Assembly: GCF_965638725.1 (NCBI RefSeq)
Contig: NC_134970.1
Location: 2,485,001 to 2,549,000 of the forward strand
Origin: Aptenodytes patagonicus
Taxonomy: Eukaryota; Chordata; Aves; Sphenisciformes; Spheniscidae
Direction: 5' to 3'
DNA length: 64,000 nucleotides
Shown piece after piece: positions 57,101 through 64,000 of the stretch (the stretch's first letter is position 1; every line of letters begins with the position of its first letter). The notes beneath the pieces were generated by a model that was not told the DNA's origin, made no database searches, and saw nothing but the letters and a program-made list of their open reading frames with translations. The translations under genes were made by a program, and so were the position numbers.

Positions 57101-60100
57101 GCATGGAAAGGGAGCAAAGCAGCTGACCCACGCACAGGTTAGGCTCTCGCATAATTTTTCTGCCTTAAGCCACAAGATACCCAGTCGCCAGTGACCAGCC
57201 CACCCTGCGCGGTGCAGAGAGACCCTGAGTCACCAGCATGATGCTGCCAGGAAAAAAAAAAAAAAAAAAAAAAAAAGCAACTGCAATCCTGAGACTTCAC
57301 CAACGGAGATGCTGAGAGCCAGGGAAGCACTCGAGCCGTCGGCCAAAGTCCAACCCATCGCTGCCCTGTCTGCGTGCTGCTCCCACTGGCATCCACCCAA
57401 ACCCTTCCCACCGGGAAGCTGCCCCCAGCAGAGAGCTCAGCCTGGTTTCTCTGCTGTCCCCTCTCCAAAGTGGAATAAAACACGCTGAAGGCTTTGAAGC
57501 TGCATTAGTCACCATTGCATTCAAATGACTGCACTCCGCCCCACCAGAACAAACACCAAAAAACCCCACAGCAAAGATGCACCTCTGCAACCTGCCCGTC
57601 CAGCCCCCTTCTCCCCAGCTACAGCAGCCTCTTCTGTCAGGAAAAGCTGCCGGCAGCAGGACACATTTGCACTCTTACAGTGAGATTTTTCTTTTAATAT
57701 TCACCCAGGCTTTGAAAGGTGCCAGCAGCACAAAGCCACGTACATTAGGTAGGAGATATTCAAGACACAGCGTATAATGGCACAACTACTCCTCAAGCCC
57801 AATTGCATTCGCTTTGAGACTGAAAACAAGTATTTTTAACGAACGCCAGCAGGACGGCCTGGGGGCCGTCGCTGCCAAGCTCGCACCTCCCCATCCCTTT
57901 GCATTGATGCCAATGGGAGCAACATGCTTGATATCTGTCACGCACGGGACCGACCTAGAGACTCCCAACAAAGGCAGTGAAAAGGCTCCCGATGTCTCAG
58001 ACAACATCTGCTTCAGCCCCAGATGCAGCACCCCTGGGTAGGACTTGAGCTAAAACCTCAGTAAGAGCCTGTCCGCTGCCTCCAGAGACGCGAGACTGAT
58101 TCAGGAGAGCCTAAACCCGCCAGATGCCCGAGGAAAGCCACCCAAGGGGATAATTTTCCTGATTCCAGGACTTGCCAGGCCTCTGCCCCCACCGCTTCCA
58201 CCCAGACCCCCGGCTGGAAGAGGAACTGCAGAGCACCCATCCCATGTTAGCCTTGGAAAGACAGCTCCACGCCGCTCAAGAAAGGGGAAATGGAGCCAAG
58301 GGGATTTCAGTGCATTGCTGGCTGGCATAAAAACCACGTGGCCAAAACCCCCTCCTCGCTCAGCAGCGGGGCCGGCTCCCGCTGCCCCTTCCCTTTGTCC
58401 AGGGCAGACCCAGACCTTCGTAATTCAAGTTTGCAATGTTGCAGACAGCGTTTCACCTCTCGCTGGGGCCAGGCACCATCCCACACGGGACACCGTGCCC
58501 ACGGCGTGGATGGGGAGGGAGGAGGAATAAATACCACTTTCACTTTTTACTAAAGATGACCAGATCTGATGCAAATAAAAATAGGCCAGAACTGTACAAA
58601 CAAAAACATGAGTATCCTCAGGCTGCAAGTGAAAAGCAAACAAGCAGCAACTCTGCATCAGAAGAAAAAGAAATATTCACCAAGGGAGGATAGCACACCC
58701 CGTCTGCAGCTCTCAGGCATTTTTAAAAGGATACACTATTGGGATGACAGGGAATGCAGATGATGTTATGAGCATCTCCACCGAAGTTTCCCTCCCCCCC
58801 CCAGCCTGGTGGTTTGGGGAATTTTAGAGGCAGAACTACTCCCACAGTCTGAATAATTCTCCTCTGAAATGAAAAGGGAAATAGTTATTTCAGATTTGTT
58901 TCGATATAACTATGGAAAAAATCCTGCCAGAGAAGTCCCTCAAAACAACTATTTATAGTATTTGCAACACCACAAAATTCTGTGAATTATTGCTTTAGAT
59001 CAGGATTTCAAAACGCACAGCCCAGTATCCCACCTCACGCATGAGCCCCGTGACAGCTTTGCAGGATGGCTGGTGAAAGACAAGAGCCCTGACAAAGTTT
59101 GTTTTGCTTCAAATAAACCCACACTATTTCTTTAAGCACGTTCATTCACACATTTGCTCCAGGGTGCCAGGCACGGCAGAGCTGCCAACCCCAGGGAATA
59201 CACTGGCCCTTTACCAGGTTTTGAGGGAGCTAATCAGGAACGGCAGGCAGAAAGCAAAGGTACACATCGGCAAAACTTACTTACATCACCCTCTTTCAAA
59301 CAACGCACCATGCAGCGAGTCCACCAGCCCCGGCGTATTCCTGTGTCACATTGTGCTGGCCACGTGGTGACGGCTGGGTTACATTTAATTAACAGCAGTC
59401 AGTACTAAAACCTTAATGCGATGCAGCAGGGCCATATGGCGCGACTGTCTCTCCCAATTGCCCTTCATTTCCAAATGGCACCAGGAGGCATGTGTAAGAG
59501 CCCTGCTCACACCACGCTATGCAAATCACCGCTAGAAACATTTAATTGATTCATAATCTAAGGAAAGCCAAGCATAAGAACCATAACGGGCTGAGCGAGG
59601 GGACTAACTGCCCCGGCGAGGCTGGCGTTACAGCACGTGCCTGGCATAACCCCCCAAACAAACCAGCAAATGAGCAATGAAGCCTCCTCCAGAGCTGCCA
59701 GCTGGGCAGCCAGCCCAGAGCCCGGGGCGAGACGCAGCTCATTCCCTCGCCCCAAATAACCACCAGCACCGACTACCTGCCCACCACGCCAACACTGAGG
59801 ATACCCTCGCCCCACATGCCCCTGCCTGACCACGGGCAGTCTTGTGGGCACAAGCCTGGGGTGAATGGCATTGGCATTAACAACTGCCAAAATCAAGAGG
59901 CTCAGCTGACCCCGACCAGCAAATCTTCGGGTTACTCAAACCCAAGCGCAGCTCTACAGCTGCATCCAAAAAGACAAGCTTCCAGCCAGCCTGCAGCAGG
60001 AGACGTGCTGATGGACTGAGCTGGAAAGGAGCAGTTTCACTGTCAGCAGCCAGCGCAGCACACGCTACCAAGTTATCCATGACACAGGTTCGCTCAAACA

Positions 60101-61450
60101 TCCTCTGCCCCGGCACGCCACGGCCTCATTTCCCCACCCACACCACCGCAGCTGCAACGACTAATGCAGGTCACACCTTTCCAAAGACCATGCAAACACC
60201 CCGTGGCCCAAGAGCAGCACCCCAGGGACACGGGACACAGAGCGCGTGTCGCTGCACGGCCCCGGCTGGGTCACCTCGTTTGGCCCCTGTGTCCCCTCCC
60301 ACACGATGGAAAGATTAATCTCTCCTGCGGAACGCAAGCACAAATACAGCATGTGTCTGACACAAGGAACACACATCTTGGTGAATCTCACTGGCGTGAG
60401 CACTGTTCCCCGGGGAGTTTGGGCAAAGCAAGGTGTCTAACAAACTTAACTATTTCTAGAGGAATTTTCACCTCACTGTAAAGCTTTACAAACACGAATC
60501 CTTCCTGCTCACTGAGGAGATTTGCTGCCCAGCGCCGATGCCAACCCCTTCGCAACCCTGCCAATTAGCTGATAATCTCCTCTTCCCTGGAAAAGCTTCA
60601 TTTTCCAAATCCGCCCGGCAGCACCTCACCGCACCCGTGCCCAACGCCCGGCCCCAGCCCCGCCCCGCACCCGGGGACAGCGGCCCCTTTGCGGGGAGAC
60701 CCCGGCCGGGTCCCTTCCTCCATCCAGCTCCCGGAGCGCAGCACCGCGGGGCGCCGGGGATGCCCCCAGGGAAGCCCGGCGCGGTGCGGGGTCCTCCCCG
60801 CAAGCCCGGCAGGTCCCCGCGGCAGCCGCGGGGGGAAGGGGGGTGGGGGGGGTTGTCTGGGGGCCCGGAGCCGGGGCGAAGGGGAGGGAGAGGGTCTGGC
60901 GCTGCCGCTGCGGGAGGAAGAGCCCGGGCAGGGCGCAGGCAGAGCACGGGTGCGGGGCGGTAGCGGCGGGCAGGGCTGCAGCGCGGGATGAAGCGCCCGG
61001 GCAGAGACGCGGGCAGGGCGGGGGTACGGGAGAGCGAGGCGCGGGTGCGGGCAGGGTGCAGGCAGCGGGCAGGGTGCGGGCAGCGGGCAGGCAGCACTCA
61101 CAGTCGCAGCGCAGGGCGCGCTCCCGCACCGCCTCTCCGCACAGGTCGCACCAGCCGCGGCGCGGGGGACGGAGGGCGAAGCGGTGACCGCGGCCGCGCT
61201 CCGCCGGCTCCCGCGGCGCCGCGAAGATGCTCCGCACGTCGGGCAGCAGCCGCGGGGCTCCGCCGCGCCGCCGCAGCCGCCGCGCCGCCCTGGCCCCGCC
61301 GGGGCTCCCCGGGGACCGGCCGCCCATCGGCTCGGGGGGGACGGCGGGGCTGCCGGGGCGCGGCGCGGGGCCGGGCGGCCGCCGGCGCATGGAGCCGGGC
61401 GCGGAGAGCGGCGGCGGGCGGGGGCACAGCCCCACGGCCGGCGACGCCAT
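28793..61450 (-). CDS. RASSF5: RASSF5 long isoform (NORE1A type), Ras association domain family member 5
   Basis: Six exons join in frame to a predicted 382-aa protein: 61450-61102, 50430-50312, 32681-32568, 30974-30677, 30286-30171, 28945-28793. It starts MASPAVGLCPRPPPLSAPG, with a Pro/Arg-rich N-terminus. A C1-type zinc domain follows, with ligands His, CDLC, CDYC, His and the Cys residues of HQEC and QLDC. Then comes the Ras-association domain (VHLKLRRPVTVPAG to LRLLAGPDTD) and a C-terminal SARAH helix (FLMILDKEEKDKIQQ). RASSF5 is known as an effector of Ras and Rap1 that binds MST1/2 through SARAH and acts in apoptosis and lymphocyte adhesion. Human NORE1A is 418 aa; the difference is mostly in the N-terminal low-complexity part. 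Tail to tail with EIF2D, as in human. Confidence 0.94.
28946..30170 (-). other. RASSF5 intron before the SARAH exon
   Basis: No exon or RNA gene seen. Contains a poly(T) tract of about 20 bases near 29944-29964, which reads as poly(A) on the RASSF5 strand. Confidence 0.7.
30171..30286 (-). CDS. RASSF5: RASSF5 exon, end of Ras-association domain
   Basis: Acceptor CCTTGCAG, donor GTATGT. Encodes VLFQKLPLTEYPLYLRLLAG to KENETGEVE. Confidence 0.96.
30677..30974 (-). CDS. RASSF5: RASSF5 exon, main Ras-association domain
   Basis: Acceptor GCTTTAG, donor GTGAGT. Encodes NDDGTYTGFIKVHLKLRRPV through LFKEMRKDGQ, the Ras/Rap-binding ubiquitin-like fold. Confidence 0.97.
30975..32567 (-). other. RASSF5 intron
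   Basis: 1.6 kb, no exon or recognisable element seen. Confidence 0.7.
32568..32681 (-). CDS. RASSF5: RASSF5 first exon shared by both isoforms
   Basis: Acceptor ATTTCAG, donor GTATGT; exactly 38 codons, phase 0 at both ends, so either upstream exon can join it. Encodes NVTQKVEEEKPEPPTIQEIK to NCLLMKL. Confidence 0.95.
32918..32995 (+). repeat. Possible ancient MIR-like SINE fragment
   Basis: ACACTGAGGCACAGAGCAGT and the following bases follow the known MIR pattern of an 'actgaggcacagag' block and a later 'ccag' block. Short and diverged; by eye only. Confidence 0.4.
33205..33295 (+). repeat. Possible ancient MIR-like SINE fragment
   Basis: GGAAATTGTAGCTCAGAGCA followed by TCACACAAGCAGCAAGCCGG resembles MIR core order. 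Short and diverged. Confidence 0.35.
45064..45183 (-). CDS. RASSF5: RASSF5 alternative first coding exon (RAPL type)
   Basis: ATG at 45183-45181, 40 codons, donor GTAACA. Encodes MTIGSSMSSGYCSLDEDLED and then CFFTAKTSFFRSAPNKVPAK. Confidence 0.94.
45184..45700 (-). promoter_or_regulatory. Likely internal promoter / 5' UTR of the short RASSF5 isoform
   Basis: A locally CpG-rich stretch lies directly upstream of the RAPL-type start, with GC boxes and no clear TATA box. A promoter is inferred because the exon begins with its own ATG and has no evident acceptor in use. Confidence 0.55.
45701..50311 (-). other. RASSF5 intron between the C1 exon and the alternative first exon
   Basis: No exon seen. 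A stretch at about 47300-47345 resembles a MIR 3' part; the rest is unremarkable GC-rich intron. Confidence 0.65.
47300..47345 (+). repeat. Possible ancient MIR-like SINE fragment
   Basis: CTGTAAAACGGGGCTATCAC followed by TTCAGGTCACAGGGCTCC resembles the MIR 'ctgtaaaatggggataat ... cctcacagggttg' region. By eye only. Confidence 0.35.
50312..50430 (-). CDS. RASSF5: RASSF5 exon 2, C1 domain half
   Basis: Acceptor GTGCAG ends at 50431, donor GTACGC. Encodes YCRYTCHQECRSLIQLDC, then a linker ESTLLPPCSQ. It supplies the second zinc CX2C cysteine, the His and the last two Cys of the C1 domain. Confidence 0.94.
50431..61101 (-). other. RASSF5 intron 1 (10.7 kb)
   Basis: No credible exon, RNA gene or transposon recognised. 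Contains poly(A)/(T) tracts (about 51977-51993, 52578-52603, 54808-54828, 57250-57277) and GC-rich hexamer-like GGGCAG/GCGGGCA repetition beside exon 1 (about 60900-61095). Confidence 0.65.
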
Positions 61451-61880
61451 GGGCTCGGAGCGCCGGGCGGGCGCGGGGCAGCGCAGGCGCTTTGGACCGG
61501 CCCGGGGGGGAGGAGACACGGCGGGGGGGCGGGAGGGGGTAAGGACCGGGACCGGCCCTCCGGGGGACCGACCCTCGGGTCCCCTCCCCGCGGCACCCAT
61601 CAGCGTTGGACGCCCCGTGCGATCCTTCCTCGTGGAAACTCTCCTCTCCGTGGGATTCCCCTCCCCGCGCCGTGGGGTCTCCCCGCAATACCTTCCCCCG
61701 CGGGAATCCCCCGCCACCTCCTCGCGGGACTTCTCCCCACGGGACCCTCCCCGCCACGGGACCCGGGCTGCCTCGGGGGAGCGCGTACCTCGCCGCCCGG
61801 TCCGGGTCCCGCGGCGGGAGCGCGCAGCCCGCAGCACAACGCGGAGCCGGGGGCTCTCACCAGCGTCTGCTGCTTGAGCG
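60620..61880. promoter_or_regulatory. CpG-rich promoter of the long RASSF5 isoform
   Basis: Dense CpG and GC boxes surround exon 1 on both sides; no TATA box seen. Start sites are not determinable here. Long open frames on both strands in this stretch are a composition effect. Confidence 0.75.
61102..61450 (-). CDS. RASSF5: RASSF5 exon 1 (NORE1A type)
   Basis: ATG at 61450-61448 in good context (GCCCATGG); 116 codons plus one base; donor GTGAGT at 61101. Encodes a Pro/Arg-rich N-terminus, then LPDVRSIFAAPREPAERG and the first C1 half with CDLC and RALRCD. Confidence 0.92.
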
Positions 61881-64000
61881 CAGCCACATCCCACCCCGGG
61901 CTTTGCCCCCACGGGAGCTGTCAGATCACGTGTGGGGCACTACACCAAAACAGGGTGGTACAAACCCTCTCCCGGCGCACCGTGCGTGCGTGGAGCAGGC
62001 TGTGAGGGCAGCTGGAACAAACTACCTTTCCCCACTGCAATGACAGCAGGGCTGTGGAGCGACGCTAAGGGCGGTGAGCCGAAGCAATTATCTCTCCCAG
62101 ATGAGGCTCCTGTGGTTGTGGGAAAAGCGAAAGGGAAACTATTATGGCTAAATTTTGAAGTGGCTCCGAGCAGACTCCAGCGCCGCAGCTCCAAGGACAC
62201 CCGTGCCTGGCTAGCCGGCTTGCAAACCTCTCCCCTGGGCAAAGGAGGGGTGCACGAATGGGGATGGCTGGACCAGGTGCTGCGTGGTCCTCTGCCACTC
62301 CGCCAGTCTGATTACTAAGCGACTCCCTCCCCCTTTGAACACAAGGGCTGGGTATCGCACACGATGCGAAGGTCCCCCGTCACCATAACACCTTCCCCAC
62401 TGGCTGGAAGAGGCGCGAGCTACTGCCCTGTTCCCCTGTCTCCGCGTGGAACCCAGTGCACAGAGAGGGTGACACGGTCACCCCAAGTCATGCAAGACAT
62501 GAGCCACTGGGCAGCCTGGCATTACCCAGGCTGCAGGCTAGCTGTCTAACCCAGACCACCCCTTCTCTGCCGCTCTCGGTTGTACTGGTTTGAAATACGT
62601 AACTCGGACAGAATTGCTCCTGAATTTTTGGTTTGCGTGAGAGCAGCCGGGTGAAGAGGCGGCTGCAGTGAGTGCAGTGCTGGGCTGTGTGAATCCTGGT
62701 TTCTGGGCTCACGGGAAGCTGAATTTGATGTGTCTCATGAATTCCTGAGGACGGTATAAGCCAAAGATATCTAAATCCTTTTCAAGGATTTTAATTTGAA
62801 GGATGGATTAAAACACTGGCTCTGAGTTACAAAAGACTAGTGTCATAAGCAGTCACTAAAAAGAGCTTCAAACCAAAGGAGCAATAATGCAGCTTGAAAA
62901 ATTCTGGTTTCATTCTGTGCTAAGTAGCAAGATTCATTTTTTGAACATCTTTTTCTTCCCCATTTGGGATCCTGATTCACTTTCATGTGTCCTCTGCTTC
63001 TGCCTGAGAACAGCAGCAGATTTATTCCTGGGTAAATTGTTTCCCAAAAACTTGGTGTTTTATCCTGTGTTCTTCCCAGACCATTAATAGTATAAGGAGT
63101 CACCTGCAAGAAAGCAAACGACCTTTCTGAGGGTAAAGATCTACCTGGCACCTGGCTGGGAACCTGTTAAAACCATTCTGGACATTTGCTTTTCCAGTGC
63201 CGTCCGGGGGGCAGAGTTTCAGTCTCAGTTTTGCAGCGTCAGGGGCTTTGGTTTCCCTCACCCCCAAAGAAATCCCCAGCGCCTGGGAGCCGAGCGGCTG
63301 CAGCGGGGGTGCATGCACAGCCTGACTGCAGCTTGCAGACAACTTCCCCCAGGAGATGCTCCAGCGGAGGCTGACATCCCCGGGGAAAGTCCTCCCCGAT
63401 GCCACGGGACCCTATGCCCACGGGTCACACGTGTTGGCCCCTTCTTGCTGGCAGCTGATGTGGCTGTGCCAGGGCTGGCCGGGGAAGCTGCAGACCTCAG
63501 CTTCCAGCGCAAATAAATGTAGTATCTTCTGTCAACATAGGCAGCTTTGGCTCATACCTGCACAAGAGATGTGGCAGAGTCGCTGCCCTTCTCAGCTGTC
63601 TCTGCAGGTTTTCAGGTCTGACAGCATAGGAAGCTCTTCTAGGCCAGGGGTTAAAATATTTGGGAAAAAACCTCCTAATTAAAATTGGCAGGAAAATTCC
63701 TGTTTCATTTGGATTCCGGGAGTCCCCTTTGCAGCCACTGTGTTATGGCAGTTTAAGCATGACAAGGGCTATTAGCAAACCCTCTTTTTTCTTTTTGCCA
63801 AGAAATAAATCCCTTTCTGTTGAAGCCAAACATGTTCCAGGTCAAACGCTCAGCTGGTACGAATCAGCGCAGCTCCCCTGAATCCGAGGAAGTGCGGCAG
63901 GAGACCCTGCCTGGGCTCCCTGCCCTGTTCCTGCAGGGGATGTCAGTGAATTTGAGCTGGATTAAAAATAACGTTCATTATAAAACTAGGAGAATCCTAC
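61451..64000. other. Upstream flank of RASSF5
   Basis: The first 400 bp belong to the CpG-rich promoter; the rest shows no gene I can recognise. By human synteny the next gene would be IKBKE, but none of its exons is visible here. Confidence 0.6.

Noticed and set aside
60486-62005. Open frames of up to 428 codons around RASSF5 exon 1
   Set aside because: GC-driven. Only the frame that splices at 61102 and encodes the C1 motif is supported.
62843-63512. Possible IKBKE exons upstream of RASSF5, expected by synteny
   Set aside because: No frame here reads like the kinase or its C-terminal region.

Overview
This window is nuclear DNA from a bird. It holds three vertebrate genes in the order DYRK3 - EIF2D - RASSF5, the same neighbourhood known from human 1q32. 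All exons listed here have consensus GT/AG borders and matching phases. The compact introns, very GC-rich first exons and an LTR family that begins TGTCCTGG in its own sense are all typical of birds; the species cannot be named from the sequence.

Layout. 1-11876 (minus strand): the 5' part of DYRK3, with coding exon 1 (11837-11876), exon 2 (4189-4304) and the start of exon 3 (1-212); the kinase domain lies off the left edge. Intron 1 carries a 6.7-kb endogenous retrovirus (4406-11113), also on the minus strand. It has two 540-bp LTRs identical by eye, a 5-bp target duplication, a tRNA-Lys-type primer binding site, a gag-like frame with a long Thr/Pro/Ala minisatellite, and an uninterrupted ERV-L-like protease-RT-RNase H-integrase frame, with no env. 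About 11.6-13.0 kb is a CpG-rich bidirectional promoter between DYRK3 and EIF2D. 12635-24951 (plus strand): the complete EIF2D coding sequence in 15 exons, predicted 599 aa. 24952-28792: tail-to-tail space holding the 3' UTRs of EIF2D and RASSF5. 28793-61450 (minus strand): RASSF5, with two alternative first exons, giving a long NORE1A-type product (382 aa, C1 + RA + SARAH) and a short RAPL-type product (266 aa). 61451-64000 is RASSF5 upstream sequence with no recognisable gene.

The three cellular genes are syntenic neighbours and not a pathway: DYRK3 is a dual-specificity kinase, EIF2D a translation initiation/reinitiation and recycling factor, and RASSF5 a Ras/Rap effector that binds MST kinases. 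The most unusual items are the young sense-oriented provirus whose 3' LTR ends 101 bp from DYRK3 exon 2, the odd membrane-spanning, repeat-rich Gag of that provirus, and a tiny strong-context upstream ORF before EIF2D, itself a reinitiation factor. Nothing resembles a wholly new system; the provirus is the main accessory element.
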